From the NCBI GenBank assembly GCA_964248625.1, contig CAXTZG010000006.1:11369-75368 (forward strand): DNA of 64,000 nucleotides, in the 5' to 3' direction. The notes beneath the pieces were generated by a model. That model saw only the letters and a program-made list of their open reading frames with translations. It had not been told where the DNA came from and searched no databases. A program made the position numbers and the translations under genes. Shown here piece by piece: positions 1 to 9,997 of the stretch (its first letter is position 1; each line of letters begins with the position of its first letter). The stretch is from Lichenicola sp964248625 (GTDB lineage: Bacteria; Pseudomonadota; Alphaproteobacteria; Acetobacterales; Acetobacteraceae).

Positions 1-2
1 GG

Positions 3-218
3 CGGCTGGCCACCTGCGTCAGGTTGAGCCGGCGCTGCAGGAACACCATCCACGTCAATGTCGGGCTCGGACTCGGCTGGACCGCGATGATCATCGCCCT
101 GGCCGCGACCGGCGTGCTGGGCCCGAGCGGGGCGCTGATCGCGGCGGTGGCGCATAATGTCGGAACGCTCGCGGTGATGGCCAATGCCGGGCGGCTGCTG
201 AAGTTCCAGGAGCGGTAG
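3..218 (+). CDS. Heavy-metal P1B-type ATPase, C-terminal end (partial)
   Basis: This is the last ~71 codons of a gene that begins outside the window; the frame stays open to the left edge and ends at the stop before position 219. The visible part has two hydrophobic segments (NVGLGLGWTAMIIALAATGV and the stretch from GALIAAVAHN) and ends in NAGRLLKF. This matches the final two helices and closing Asn-Ala/Ser-x-Arg-Leu tail of CadA/ZntA/CopA-like metal-exporting ATPases in the inner membrane. The phosphorylation site and metal-binding CPx motif lie upstream of the window, so the metal cannot be read. The family call rests on the tail pattern only. Confidence 0.6.
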   Translation, partial: RLATCVRLSRRCRNTIHVNVGLGLGWTAMIIALAATGVLGPSGALIAAVAHNVGTLAVMANAGRLLKFQER

Positions 219-808
219 CGGGCGGCGCTGCTGGTTCGTGGCGCACACCGGCCTGCCCGGCGACGTCATCGCCTTCGTGGTGTTCTGCCGACCGCGTTCC
301 AGAATGTCGTCCGGATAGGGATGGTCCGCTCTCGGCCCGGGTCGGCCACCGAGGTCGGTTGGTCAATGATCTCGCTCGGTTCCCGCAGGGTGAACTGGAC
401 GTGCCGTGGGCAGAACATCACCAAGGCGGCGACATCGCTGGCCAGGCAGGTCCGGTTCAGCCGGTAGCCTGCGCCGTCACCTCCCGCCGATCTGTGCGTC
501 AAGGCCTGCTCTTGCGGGAGCACGTGGGCTGACTAAACCCGGCTGCCGCCTTGCTTCGCACGTCATCGGAACTTCACAGAACGAAGTCGCCAGCGATGAT
601 AGACCGTCTACTTATCGAGAACCGCTATGGATCCGACAGGATGTTCGAGGCCGCGTTGACGACATCAGTCCTGCTGGCCGTGGTCAGACAACCCTGATCC
701 AGACGATGTCCGCGGCCTGAACGATCGGGTGCACGGCAGGCAGGCCGATTGATCGCGCCGGACCGTCCGGGTCGCCTTCTCTCGATGAACCCTCAGGATG
801 TGTGTTTG
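219..808. other. Gene-free stretch
   Basis: About 590 bases between the ATPase tail and the first TonB receptor. No frame here has a Shine-Dalgarno-supported start plus a recognisable protein pattern. The open frames present look like random GC-rich frames. I see no clear promoter, terminator or IS end. Confidence 0.5.
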
Positions 809-3088
809 ATGTCTCGAAGCTGGTCGATCTCGCCGGCGCGGCGCCGGCATGCGTTGCGCAGGACATTCGCCACCCTTGTCGCGATGCTGCCGCTGCCCGT
901 CGTCGCAGCCACCCCCGACGCGCCCGTCACCGAGAACATCCGGGTAGCCGGAAGCACCCTCCCTGCACCGGCGCCGGAACGTCCGGCAGGTGAAACCACC
1001 TATAGCGCACCGGCTGGGATCTTCGACTTGACCCCAGCGCTGACGATTGCCGACATCCTGGCCACCGTGCCCGGCGTGTCCTTCATCACCGGCAGCGGTC
1101 CACGCGACATCGGCGTTTCCATCCGCGGTTCTGACGACCGGCAGGCCTCGCCGATCCGCAACATCCAGGTCCTGGAAGACGGGTTTCCGGAAACCCAGCC
1201 GGACGGCAACTCGCGCACCGACCTGGTCGACCCGCGCGCCTATGCGAGCGCCGACGTGTTCGAGGGGCCGGCGTCCACCCTGTTCGGCAACTACGCCGTC
1301 GACGGCGCGCTCGACCTGCACACGCGCAACGGCGCCGACATACAGGGCATCGATCTGGGATCGGAGTTCGGCAGCTACGGCCTGGTCGAGACCTATGCCA
1401 ATGTCGGCGTCGCCGGCCACAAGTACGACCTGTCCGTGTTCGGCAGCGACCTGCGGGGGAACGGGTTCATCGCCAACAGCGCCTATGACAGCTCGACCGA
1501 GGATGCCAAGCTGCGCATCGATCTCGGACCCGCCGACCGGCTGGTGTTCAAGGTCGTCAACAACGTGACCGACACGCGGCTGCCGATCCGCCTTTCGCTG
1601 AACCAATACGGCACGAACCCGTTCCAGCTCGGCTGTGCCCGGTTGCAGGCGGCCGGCTGCGCCAGCGTCTCCTTGTTCCGCAACGGCGCCTACGGCCCGA
1701 CGGCGGCGACCAGCGCGCAGGCTGCAGGAATCGGACGCTTCGATCGGCGCACCATCGTCGGACTGCGCTGGGAGCATGATCTGGACAGCCGCACCCTATG
1801 GCAGACCGAGTTCACCTATGATGTGCGCGACATCGACCAGCCGACCGCCGCGACCGGCGAGCAGGGTCCGTTCTTTTCCTACAACGTCAGCAGCAGCGTC
1901 ACCAACACCGGGCGCCTGTTCGGCCTGCCGCTCACCTCGTTCGCCGGGGTGAACTGGAACTATTTCGATCTGGGGGGCAGGTTCTACAACATCACCCCGC
2001 AGGGCGGCGCCACACGGGGCAGCCTCGCCTCGACCGTGTTCGGACATCAGTGGAACGGCGGTGCGCACTTTCAGGAGGATGTCAGGCTGGCGCAGCGCTG
2101 GCACGCGGTGGTCGGGCTCGGCGGCGAGTATTCCGATCTCGGCGGGAACGAGACGATCTACGCCTATGACGCGAAGGGCGCCTCGCGCACGTTCGTCAAC
2201 GCCAACCGGTTCTACTTCAACCTGGCGCCGGAGGGTGCGCTGATCTACACGCCGTCTGACGCCTGGACGCTGCAGTCCCGGGTCGGTACCGGCTACGGCA
2301 CGCCGCAGACCACCAACCTGTTCATCGCGCCCACCGGCCAGTTCGGCAGCAACACGCAGCTGAAGTCGCAAAGCAATGTCGGGATCGACCTCGATGCGCA
2401 GTGGCATCCGAATGCAGCGCTGCGCCTGCAGGCGACCGGGTTCTACGAGTTCTTCCAGAACGAGATCATCAACGAGAGCGCCGGCCCAAACCTGCAGAAC
2501 TTCGTGTTCAACGCGCCGGCGTCGCAGCATCGCGGCATCGAGCTGGGCGTCGACTGGGCGCCGCTGCCCCGCATGCTGTCCGGCGCACGCCTGTTGCTGG
2601 CCTACACCTACGACAACCAGATCTATGCCGACTACACCGAGCTCGTGACCAGCAGCAAGGCGGCGGTAAGTTTCAACCGCGACGGCAAATCCATCCCGGG
2701 CGTGGTGCCAAACGTGCTCGACCTGCGTCTGGTCTACGACCAGCCGGACGGGCATTTCGAGGGGCTTGGCGGCTTCCTTGAGTTCACCTTCCGGGACGGC
2801 TACTGGCTCGACAACGCCAACCTGCTGAAGGCGCAAGGGGCCGGGCTGTTCAACGTGGAGCTGCATTACGATCCGCCGGCGCGGTTCGGCCTGCTGCACC
2901 GCGTTCACCTGTACTGCGAGGTCGAGAACCTGGCCAATCGCACCTATGTCGGGTCGGCGTTGAACGTCACGGACAGCTTGACCGCTGCTGGCGCGGAAGC
3001 GGGCGCCTCGGTGCTGGACGGCAAGTCCGGCTCGATCTTCGCCGGCGCGCCGCGCTCGGCGTTCGGCGGCGTCAGGATCCACTTCTAG
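809..3088 (+). CDS. TonB-dependent outer-membrane receptor
   Basis: A 759-residue receptor for TonB-driven uptake across the outer membrane. A signal peptide covers residues 1 to ~34 (Arg-rich n-region, then TFATLVAMLPLPVVA). A plug domain follows, with ADILATVPGVSF, a SIRGSDDRQ turn, VLEDGFPETQPDG and VFEGPASTLFGNYAVDGAL, and then a long beta-barrel rich in alternating aromatic residues. It ends in GGVRIHF, with the C-terminal Phe typical of BamA-recognised barrels. I chose the ATG at 809, which has CAGGA about 10 bases upstream; an in-frame ATG at 785 is possible but has no ribosome site. No FecA-type signalling domain is present, and no sigma/anti-sigma pair lies next to it. The substrate (siderophore, vitamin or other ligand) cannot be read from the sequence. 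Confidence 0.88.
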   Translation: MSRSWSISPARRRHALRRTFATLVAMLPLPVVAATPDAPVTENIRVAGSTLPAPAPERPAGETTYSAPAGIFDLTPALTIADILATVPGVSFITGSGPRDIGVSIRGSDDRQASPIRNIQVLEDGFPETQPDGNSRTDLVDPRAYASADVFEGPASTLFGNYAVDGALDLHTRNGADIQGIDLGSEFGSYGLVETYANVGVAGHKYDLSVFGSDLRGNGFIANSAYDSSTEDAKLRIDLGPADRLVFKVVNNVTDTRLPIRLSLNQYGTNPFQLGCARLQAAGCASVSLFRNGAYGPTAATSAQAAGIGRFDRRTIVGLRWEHDLDSRTLWQTEFTYDVRDIDQPTAATGEQGPFFSYNVSSSVTNTGRLFGLPLTSFAGVNWNYFDLGGRFYNITPQGGATRGSLASTVFGHQWNGGAHFQEDVRLAQRWHAVVGLGGEYSDLGGNETIYAYDAKGASRTFVNANRFYFNLAPEGALIYTPSDAWTLQSRVGTGYGTPQTTNLFIAPTGQFGSNTQLKSQSNVGIDLDAQWHPNAALRLQATGFYEFFQNEIINESAGPNLQNFVFNAPASQHRGIELGVDWAPLPRMLSGARLLLAYTYDNQIYADYTELVTSSKAAVSFNRDGKSIPGVVPNVLDLRLVYDQPDGHFEGLGGFLEFTFRDGYWLDNANLLKAQGAGLFNVELHYDPPARFGLLHRVHLYCEVENLANRTYVGSALNVTDSLTAAGAEAGASVLDGKSGSIFAGAPRSAFGGVRIHF

Positions 3089-3874
3089 CCATGTGCCTCC
3101 AGCAACAGTCCATGGTCCTTTGGAAGCCAGCATGTGAGGCAGCCTGCAAACGCCACTCGATGCGCTGCTCGCCGACAGCTCTATAAGGCGGATGGGTGGC
3201 CGATGTTCGCGAGGGCGTTTGCTACGTCGGGCTGGTGTTCAGAAGAGTCGAGAACGCCAAGAACCGCGGCAACGCGTGCTGCGGTGCGCAGTGTTCTTGA
3301 ACGCGGGCGAAGGCAGTGTGTTCAAGGGTGCGGCCGAGCTGATGCAGATGGTCATTTCACCTTACGAGGATATGCACGGGCGGCGGCCAACGCCACTCTT
3401 CATCACGGCACGACCTGGTTCGAGAAGCATGGGTGGGAGGGCTTCCAGCCCACGGTCCTGGTCGACACCAGGCTCACGGGTGTTCAGATCAGGCGCCGGA
3501 ACGACGTGAAACTCTTCCGCTATGGATCAAAGCCGGTCCGTCGCGGACAACAATCATCGTCTCCGGCCGGCGGGCCTGATCTGTAACAAGTGCTGGCGGA
3601 CTTGATGTCTCCAATCCGACTGATGATGCTGACGGCTGAACCATCCGAGGTGACAGCTCCACTGCCTTTCCGGTTCTACATCTGGCCTGGACGTACCAGC
3701 CTGATGCATCATCGGGATGCGCTTGACGATCCATGGCAGGGCAATCTGGATGATGTCTGCTCTTTGGAACTCCTCGCTTGAAACAAACCGTCTGGTATCG
3801 GCAATCCGCGCTATCACAGCCGGAACGACCATGTCATCTTCATGTAGATAGTCTTCGGAGGTCACGGAGTTCGC
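3089..3874. other. Gene-free stretch with possible decayed ORF
   Basis: About 790 bases with no supported gene. Between ~3190 and ~3510 there are protein-like fragments in two frames (for example VFLNAGEGSVFKGAAELMQ near 3295-3350). They may be remains of a gene, but I cannot name a family and no frame is intact with a ribosome site. Confidence 0.35.
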
Positions 3875-4753
3875 ATGCGCACGATGGTCACCGCGCTATG
3901 GATCCTGGTTGCCAGCCCTATCGCAGCTCATGCGGTCCCCGCTGCCGTTGCTTCCGACCCGGCATACGACCCGGCTTACCCGCCCACGCTGGAGGTCGTT
4001 CACATTCCCAGTCATGGCCTGAAGGTAAACGGGATTATCCTGAAGGCAGCTGGGGCAGGGCGGCATCCGGTGGTCCTGCTGCTGCACGGCCTCCCCGGCA
4101 ACGAGCAGAACCTGGACTTGGCGCAGGCGATCCGCCGGGATGGCTGGTCTGTGCTGACGTTCCACTATCGTGGCTGTTGGGGCAGCCCAGGCACCTATTC
4201 GTTCACCCATGCCTTCGAGGATTCGCAGGCCGCACTCGATTACGCGCGCGACCCGGCTGTCGCGGCGCGCTACGGCTTCGACACGAGCCGGATCGTCGTG
4301 CTCGGTCACAGTCTTGGTGGCCTGGCGGCGACCATTGTCGGGCGAAACAATCCTGAACTTGCGGGCGTAGGTTTAATCTCCGCTGCCGATTTCGGCGCAT
4401 TCGGGCAGGACCGGTCGGAGCAGGCACGCTTGCAGTTGACGTCCAGGATGGCCGAGAACATGGAGTCACTGGTTGGCGTCACGCCTGCCAAGATGGCCGC
4501 TGAAATCGAGTCCAACGCGACGCAGTGGGACTTCGTCGCATTTGCGCCGCAGCTGTCAAAGCATCCACTGCTGCTGGTGACATCCGATGATGGGCTGGCT
4601 GCCGCCAGCGACGCCCTCAGCCGGGCGGTGCATAGGCTGGGCCCGGATCCGGTGACGGCGGTGCATCTCGGCACCGATCATTCCTATTCCGGCAAGCGGA
4701 TCGCGCTCGAAACTGCCGTGATCGGTTGGCTTGACGGTCTCCCCGTCCGCTGA
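3875..4753 (+). CDS. Secreted alpha/beta hydrolase
   Basis: A 292-residue alpha/beta-hydrolase with an N-terminal signal peptide (MRTMVTALWILVASPIAAHA, residues 1-20), so it is probably periplasmic. The oxyanion-hole strand reads LLLHGLPGNE (residues ~68-77), the nucleophile elbow is GHSLGG (144-149, Ser146), the acid is Asp238 or Asp239 (VTSDDG) and the base is His269 (GTDHSY). This is a complete esterase/acyl-peptidase-like triad. The ATG at 3875 has GGAG six bases upstream. The gene stands alone, with poorly coding DNA on both sides, and the substrate is unknown. Related families with the same fold include dienelactone hydrolases and prolyl-oligopeptidase-like proteins; the Ser nucleophile excludes a Cys-type dienelactone hydrolase. 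Confidence 0.85.
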   Translation: MRTMVTALWILVASPIAAHAVPAAVASDPAYDPAYPPTLEVVHIPSHGLKVNGIILKAAGAGRHPVVLLLHGLPGNEQNLDLAQAIRRDGWSVLTFHYRGCWGSPGTYSFTHAFEDSQAALDYARDPAVAARYGFDTSRIVVLGHSLGGLAATIVGRNNPELAGVGLISAADFGAFGQDRSEQARLQLTSRMAENMESLVGVTPAKMAAEIESNATQWDFVAFAPQLSKHPLLLVTSDDGLAAASDALSRAVHRLGPDPVTAVHLGTDHSYSGKRIALETAVIGWLDGLPVR

Positions 4754-5231
4754 GAGTCAACGGCGGACGGTCTCGGAGCCGGTGCCGATGTCTGCTTCTC
4801 CTGTTGGCATCGGCGGGAAGGCGGTTACAGTTGCCTGTAACCATCACCCTGCTGTCGCTGCCACCACGGTATCCGGTGTTGACCCTCGTGGAGAACGTCT
4901 GGGACTACGACAACAGAACAGATTCTGTTCGACGGTCTGGGGCAGCGCCGATGCTATGACCGACGCTTGCTGGGCAGCCTGGAACCGGCTGATCGTTGCT
5001 CCATGAGCATTCTTGATCGCCCGAATGAAAGCCGATCGGGCGATCGAGGTACAGATGACCGCGGGCGATCTGTTGCCGAGCTCGTTCGGCCATCGCGGCC
5101 TCGATCATGTGCCTCATCACGACCGGTGCCGTTGCGACGTCCATGGCGTGGTCCTGAAGCGGCAGGGATGGCGGGGGAGGGCAGGATGAACCTAACCTCC
5201 CGATCGACAGCCATCATCGGAAGGCAGTTCC
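4754..5231. other. Intergenic region with inverted repeat
   Basis: About 480 bases before the MFS gene. No gene is supported. It contains a 9-bp perfect inverted repeat at 5015-5045. GGAAGG at ~5219-5224 is the ribosome site of the next gene. Confidence 0.45.
5015..5045. repeat. Inverted repeat GATCGCCCG/CGGGCGATC
   Basis: Perfect 9-bp arms (5015-5023 and 5037-5045) separated by 13 bases, about 190 bases upstream of the ACS-family transporter gene. No T-run follows, so it does not look like an intrinsic terminator. An operator or chance repeat is possible. Confidence 0.4.
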
Positions 5232-6569
5232 ATGCCCAGGCCTCTCGATCAAGCGCCTGCACCGGCTCCGGTTTCCGAGGTGCCGGACTCGGACAGCCGC
5301 TCCGCGCCGTCGTCGCGACTTGCTTCCATCCAGCGCCGGGCACTGATCCTGCTCGTGCTGAGCGGTGCGCTGAACTACGTCGACCGTGCCACGCTTGCGG
5401 TTGCAAATCCGCTCATCCGGCATGATCTGGGCTTGTCGATCGCCGACATGGGCCTCCTCCTGTCCGCCTTCCTGTGGGCTTATGCCTTCTCGCAGTTGCC
5501 TGTCGGCGGCCTGATCGATCGGTTCGGCGCACGCCGGATGTTGACCGCGGGATTGACGCTCTGGTCGGTGGCGCAGGCCCTTGGCGGGCTTGTGACCGGC
5601 TTCAGCAGCTTCTTCGCCGCCCGGCTGCTGCTGGGTCTCGGCGAGTCTCCGCAATCGCCGGCGAGTGCGCGGATCGTTCGCGACTGGTTCAATGTCAGGC
5701 GTCGCGGCACCGCCACCGGGATCTGGAACTGCTCGTCGACCCTCGGCTCGGCGATCGCGGTGCCGGTGCTGACGTTCCTGATGCTGCATGTCGGCTGGCG
5801 CTGGATGTTCATCCTGATGGGCGTCGTGGGGCTGTTCGTGGCGGTGGCGTTCTGGCGGCTTCATCGCGATCCGGACGAGGTTTCCTTCACACCGCAGGAG
5901 CGGACGCATCTCGACGAGACGGATGGTCACCGTCAGGCGGCGCTCAGCTTCGCATCGTGGCGTCGGCTGCTCGCATTCCGCACCACCTGGGGCATGATCG
6001 CCGGCTTCTTCGGCTGCATCTACGTCCTGTGGATCTATAACAGCTGGCTGCCGGGCTACCTGGAAACCGACAGGCACATGAGCATCGCCCGCACCGGCTG
6101 GGTCGCTGCCATCCCGTTCGTGTTCGGCGTGCTCGGCAGCCTGCTGGGCGGCGTCCTGGTCGACCGGCTGGTGCAGCATGGTGTCTCGCCGATCAACAGC
6201 CGGAAGTACCCGATGGCGATATCGCTGCTGGCCACCGCGCTGTTCACCGTGCTTGCGGCGGAGGTGCAGAGCAACGTGGCGGCGGTCGTGTTCATCTCCG
6301 CGGCGGTGTTCCTGATCTATGTGTCGACAGCCACGGCCTGGGCCATGGCGCCCGTGGCCGCTCCGGCGCATTGCACCGCATCCATCGGGGCGATGCAGAA
6401 TTTCGGCGGCTATATCGGCGGTGCGCTGGCGCCGATGATGACCGGATTCATCGCCCAGCGGACCGGATCCTTTCACCTGGCGTTTCTCGCCGGCGCCGCC
6501 GTCGCGACCTGTGCGGCACTGGCCTATATGTTCGTCATTCGCGAGCCGATACCCGCGGATGCGCTTTGA
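5232..6569 (+). CDS. MFS transporter, ACS (anion:cation symporter)-like
   Basis: A 445-residue inner-membrane transporter with about 12 predicted membrane segments. The N-terminal part LNYVDRATLAVANPLI and the loop GGLIDRFGARR match the anion:cation symporter family (phthalate, hexuronate and galactonate permeases), which import organic acids with protons. LLGLGESPQSPASARIV and WFNVRRRGTATGIWNCSSTL are the typical family segments of helices 4-5. The ATG at 5232 has GGAAGG seven bases upstream. The soluble N-terminus of ~30 residues is Pro/Ala/Ser-rich and unlike the family core. No catabolic gene is directly linked, so the substrate stays open; an organic acid is the likely class. Confidence 0.87.
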   Translation: MPRPLDQAPAPAPVSEVPDSDSRSAPSSRLASIQRRALILLVLSGALNYVDRATLAVANPLIRHDLGLSIADMGLLLSAFLWAYAFSQLPVGGLIDRFGARRMLTAGLTLWSVAQALGGLVTGFSSFFAARLLLGLGESPQSPASARIVRDWFNVRRRGTATGIWNCSSTLGSAIAVPVLTFLMLHVGWRWMFILMGVVGLFVAVAFWRLHRDPDEVSFTPQERTHLDETDGHRQAALSFASWRRLLAFRTTWGMIAGFFGCIYVLWIYNSWLPGYLETDRHMSIARTGWVAAIPFVFGVLGSLLGGVLVDRLVQHGVSPINSRKYPMAISLLATALFTVLAAEVQSNVAAVVFISAAVFLIYVSTATAWAMAPVAAPAHCTASIGAMQNFGGYIGGALAPMMTGFIAQRTGSFHLAFLAGAAVATCAALAYMFVIREPIPADAL

Positions 6570-7046
6570 GGCCGTCGAGAGGTGGCGTTGCCCTTGCCGA
6601 ACGGCTCGCTGGCGCGCGCGTGGCTGATGCCGGCAAGGCTCCCTGAATGGTAGAACCAACCTGCCGGGTCTGTTGAAAAGCCGCTGATGCTGGTTCGCCG
6701 ATGGCCCTGGCGGATCGGGGATCAGTTCGGGCGTCGCAAGACCGCCGGCCCGCTGGGCTCGCTCCTCATGGAAGAATGCCATCCGCGTCCTGCCAGAGCG
6801 CGCGGAACACGTCGAAGCCGGAGCGAAGGCTGGGCTCATCTTGCCGCCCTTGCGCGAGGCGGTGGCACCAACGGGGCCGCCGGCGTGGTGACTGGTGACC
6901 TGGCGACGCTCGCCGGCAGGCGCGCCGTCGCCGAAGCCGGTGTCGGTCAGCTGCATCACGCGGGGGGCTCTGGCACTGGCCGGTTCAAGATCGACGACAG
7001 CTCCGCTCCGGCCACAGGCACGTGCCGGAGCGGATCCGGCCGATGC
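6570..7046. other. Gene-free stretch between two MFS genes
   Basis: About 475 bases between two transporters that converge on it. It contains short coding-like pieces (for example near 6580-6645) but no intact gene. I see no clear hairpin followed by a T-run. Confidence 0.4.
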
Positions 7047-8522
7047 CTACTCGACGACCGATGCCGGCGTGCTCTGCGTCACCGTCACCGCCGGCACCAG
7101 GATGGCAAGCAGCAGGGTCAGCACGGTCATCGCGAAGATCGCCCAGAAGGTGAGGTGCAGCGACTGACCCAGCGCAGCGCGCACGGCGCTGCCGCCTGCG
7201 GCCAGGTCGGGCTGGCCGAGCAGCTGCCGGATGGCGTCGAAGTCGGCGGCGGCGCTGCCGCCGTGGCGCGCCAGGCTGAGGTTCAGCACGCCGCCCAGCA
7301 CGGTGGCACCCAGCGTGCTTCCGAGGTTGCGCGAGAAGATGTTGGATGCGGTCGCCGAGCCGCGCTCGGCCCAGCCGACGCTGTGCTGGATCAGCACGAT
7401 GGCGGCCGTGCTGAGGAACCCCATGCCGAGCCCCATGACCAGCGAGCCGCAGCCCGCCACGACCGGCGGCGTGCCTGGCTTCAGGACGAGAAAGGCCAGC
7501 GCTCCCGCCGGCAGGAGTGCCGCGCCGAACAGCAAGGTGGCGCGCAGGCCGAAGCGGCCGAAGTTGCGCGCAGCCAGGGTGGCTCCGATCGGCCAGCCGA
7601 GCACCATGACGGTCAGCGTGAACCCAGCGACGAGCGCGGACCGGCCCATCACGCCCTGGACGAACATCGGCAGGAAGGTGGTCAGGCCGATGATCGCCAT
7701 GCCGCTGAGCAGGGTCGTGACGTTGGTGGCAGCGATCGGGCGGCGCGCCCACAGCGAGAAGGCGAGCATGGGGTCTCGCGCGCGCCGCTCCTGCCAGACG
7801 AACGACGCCGCGCCGAGCACGAACACCCCGGCGCTCCACAACGCCGTCCTGCCGCCGCCGACGGTACCGGCCTCGGTGATGGCGAGCATGAGGGCTGCGA
7901 TCGTCACGGCAAACAGGGCCGCCCCCGCCACGTCCAGGCTGCGGGCCCTGCTCGCCACGTCCTCGCGCAGGAAGGCGCTGAAGCCTGCCGCCGCCGCCAG
8001 GCCGACCGGCAGGTTGATCCAGAAGATCCAGCTCCAGCTCAGATGTGCGATGATCAGCCCGCCCGTCAGCGGTCCCAGAACCGACGAGATGCCCCAGACG
8101 CTGGCCAGCCAGCCCTGGATCCGCCCCCGCTCCTCGACCGAGTAGAGGTCGCCGACCACGGTGAGCGAGACCGGCTGGATGGCGCCGGCGCCCACGCCCT
8201 GCAGCAGGCGGAACACGATCAGCGACGACATCGACCAGGCCAAGCCGCACAGCGTCGAGCCGAGCAGGAACACCGCGATCCCGATCAGCAGCACCGGCTT
8301 GCGGCCATAGAGATCGGCGAGCTTGCCGAACACCACCGTGGTTGCCGTCTGGGTCAGCAGGAAGGAGGAGAACACCCAGGCATACAGGTGCAGGTCGCCG
8401 AGCTGGCCCGCGATCTGCGGCATGGCGGTCGAGACGATGGTGGCCTCGATCGCGATCATGAACATGGCGGCGATGACGGAGGCCAGGACCAGCGGGCGGC
8501 GGAGGACGGGAGATGCGGACAT
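7047..8522 (-). CDS. MFS drug exporter, DHA2 (EmrB/QacA) family
   Basis: A 491-residue inner-membrane proton antiporter of the 14-helix DHA2 group. The first helix contains MFMIAIEATIVSTAMPQIAG (the motif D1 region of EmrB/QacA proteins). Motif A is GKLADLYGRKPVL, and motif C-like glycines are seen in WGISSVLGPLTGGLI. The C-terminal tail is short (TPASVVE). These exporters remove hydrophobic or cationic compounds. No EmrA-type membrane fusion protein is linked, so it is likely a single-component pump. An SDR gene follows upstream on the same strand (stop 8588, 66 bases away), so the SDR and this pump may be co-transcribed. Confidence 0.88.
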   Translation of the reverse strand: MSASPVLRRPLVLASVIAAMFMIAIEATIVSTAMPQIAGQLGDLHLYAWVFSSFLLTQTATTVVFGKLADLYGRKPVLLIGIAVFLLGSTLCGLAWSMSSLIVFRLLQGVGAGAIQPVSLTVVGDLYSVEERGRIQGWLASVWGISSVLGPLTGGLIIAHLSWSWIFWINLPVGLAAAAGFSAFLREDVASRARSLDVAGAALFAVTIAALMLAITEAGTVGGGRTALWSAGVFVLGAASFVWQERRARDPMLAFSLWARRPIAATNVTTLLSGMAIIGLTTFLPMFVQGVMGRSALVAGFTLTVMVLGWPIGATLAARNFGRFGLRATLLFGAALLPAGALAFLVLKPGTPPVVAGCGSLVMGLGMGFLSTAAIVLIQHSVGWAERGSATASNIFSRNLGSTLGATVLGGVLNLSLARHGGSAAADFDAIRQLLGQPDLAAGGSAVRAALGQSLHLTFWAIFAMTVLTLLLAILVPAVTVTQSTPASVVE

Positions 8523-8587
8523 GGCGCCTAGCTAGACCGTGCCCGCCCGATGAACCAGCGGCCGCAGGGCAGGCGGGCGCGTGCCGG

Positions 8588-9448
8588 CTAGAGCGCCTTG
8601 CGGTGCTCCGGGTAGTCGGCATCGAGCGTCACCTGCTTCCAGGTCCCGAACTCGGTGCGGAGCCGGTCGAGCTTGGCATGAGCCATCTCGAATGCCGGCC
8701 CTCCAAGCAGCAGGCGAAGCGGCGGGTTCTCCGCCGTCACGGCGGCGATGATCGCCTCCGCTCCGCGCACCGGGTCGCCCGCCTGGTTGCCGCTCCGCTC
8801 GCGGGTCTGGCGCCGGCGTGCGCCGGCGGTGTCGTCGTAGGCCTCGATCGTCGTGCCGCTCTCGATGATCGAGCGGCCGGCCCAGTCGGTCCGGAACGGA
8901 CCCGGCTCGACGATCGTCACCTTGATGCCGAGCGGGGCGCCCTCGATCGACAGGCTCTCAGACAGGCCTTCGACCGCATATTTCGTCGCATGGTAGAAGC
9001 CGGTCGCAGCGAAGCTCACGAGGCCGCCGATCGACGAGATGTTGACCACGTGGCCCTGCTTCTGCGCGCGCATCAGCGGCAGCACCGCCTGTGTCAGCGC
9101 GATCAGGCCGAACACGTTGGTCTCGAACTGGGCCCGGATGCCCTCGTCCTCGCCTTCCTCGATGGCTGCCAGGTAGCCGTAGCCGGCGTTGTTCACGAGC
9201 ACGTCGATCCGCCCGAACCGCCGCTCGGCTTCCTCGACGGCGCTCCGGACATTCGCGCGGTCGGTCACGTCGAGCCGGAGCGCCAGCGCCTGCTCGGCGT
9301 GGCCTTCCAGAAGATCGTCGAGCTGTGCCGGGTTGCGCGCGGTCATCACCGCACGCCAGCCGCGGGCGAGCACGAGCCTGGCGAGCTCGCGGCCGAACCC
9401 GGTCGAGCAGCCGGTGATGAACCAGACGGGTGTTTGGCTAGCTGACAT
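8588..9448 (-). CDS. SDR-family oxidoreductase
   Basis: A 286-residue classical short-chain dehydrogenase. The Rossmann motif TGCSTGFG is at the N-terminus, NNAGYGY follows, and the catalytic pair lies in YHATK (Tyr and Lys intact) after the conserved Ser in NISSIGG. ARNPAQ after beta-2 suggests NADP(H) preference. The long C-terminal region (SIIESGTTIEAYDD onwards) is typical of the subfamily annotated simply as oxidoreductase/SDR. I placed the start at the internal ATG before SASQTPVWFITG; an upstream extension is open but unlike the family. It precedes the DHA2 pump on the same strand. The substrate is unknown. Confidence 0.85.
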   Translation of the reverse strand: MSASQTPVWFITGCSTGFGRELARLVLARGWRAVMTARNPAQLDDLLEGHAEQALALRLDVTDRANVRSAVEEAERRFGRIDVLVNNAGYGYLAAIEEGEDEGIRAQFETNVFGLIALTQAVLPLMRAQKQGHVVNISSIGGLVSFAATGFYHATKYAVEGLSESLSIEGAPLGIKVTIVEPGPFRTDWAGRSIIESGTTIEAYDDTAGARRRQTRERSGNQAGDPVRGAEAIIAAVTAENPPLRLLLGGPAFEMAHAKLDRLRTEFGTWKQVTLDADYPEHRKAL

Positions 9449-9554
9449 GGGGATGCTCCATTTGAAGGCGTGGCGACCGAGGCCCGGACCAGGCTGCTCG
9501 GACGCCAGGGCCGCCATCGTCTCCAGGGCTGCCTGGGCGGCAGGCCGGTTCCCG

Positions 9555-9941
9555 TCACGGCGGCTCCTGCAAAGCATGCACCACAGCCGCGATCAAGGGG
9601 AGGCCCTGGAGCAACGCGGGCACGACGCGCTCCGGCATCGCGGCATGCGGATCATGCCCCGACCCGTCGATGATCAGGCTGTCGGCACGAAGCTGCGCCG
9701 CAAACCGCCGGGCTTCGGCGACCGCGTCGGGGAAGTCCGGGTCGCGGCTGCCCATGGCCATGAGGGCTGGCACCCGACCGGCGGGTATCATGGCTGCGGC
9801 GTCGGCCTTGGACAGGCCGACCATCGCGAGGCGTGCCGCCATGCGTCCGGTTCTCGGAGGGTCCGGGTCAACACAGGCTTGATCGGGCCACGCTGACGCG
9901 AGTGCTGACAGAACCAGGTGCCGTAAAGCCGACCGGCGCCG
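9555..9941 (-). pseudogene. Truncated alpha/beta hydrolase remnant
   Basis: The frame translates as the C-terminal third of an alpha/beta hydrolase: IPAGRVPALMAMGSRDPDFP carries the acid-loop Asp and IIDGSGHDPHAAMPERV carries the catalytic His. It reads upstream into SAWPDQACVDPDPPRTGRM and then stops making sense; a stop codon lies at ~9942. The strands with the oxyanion hole and nucleophile Ser are absent. The element is therefore a 5'-truncated, probably dead gene squeezed between the SDR and the prp regulator. Confidence 0.65.
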
Positions 9942-9997
9942 TCACGTCTTGCGATGTGTTGCGCCCGGCTGGAGGCCGCTGCCAGTTTGGCAGTCGC

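Noticed and set aside
3134..3586. A 150-codon open frame after the first TonB receptor
   Set aside because: No ribosome site and no recognisable family; the protein-like pieces switch frame. Kept only as a possible decayed gene.
5214..6959. A 581-codon open frame on the minus strand opposite the ACS-family transporter
   Set aside because: His/Arg/Gln-rich antisense frame with no domain; the plus-strand transporter is clear.
6687..8531. A 614-codon open frame on the plus strand opposite the DHA2 exporter
   Set aside because: It is antisense to a well-supported 14-helix transporter, and its Arg/Gln/Asp-rich composition is what GC-rich antisense reading produces; no ribosome site or family pattern.
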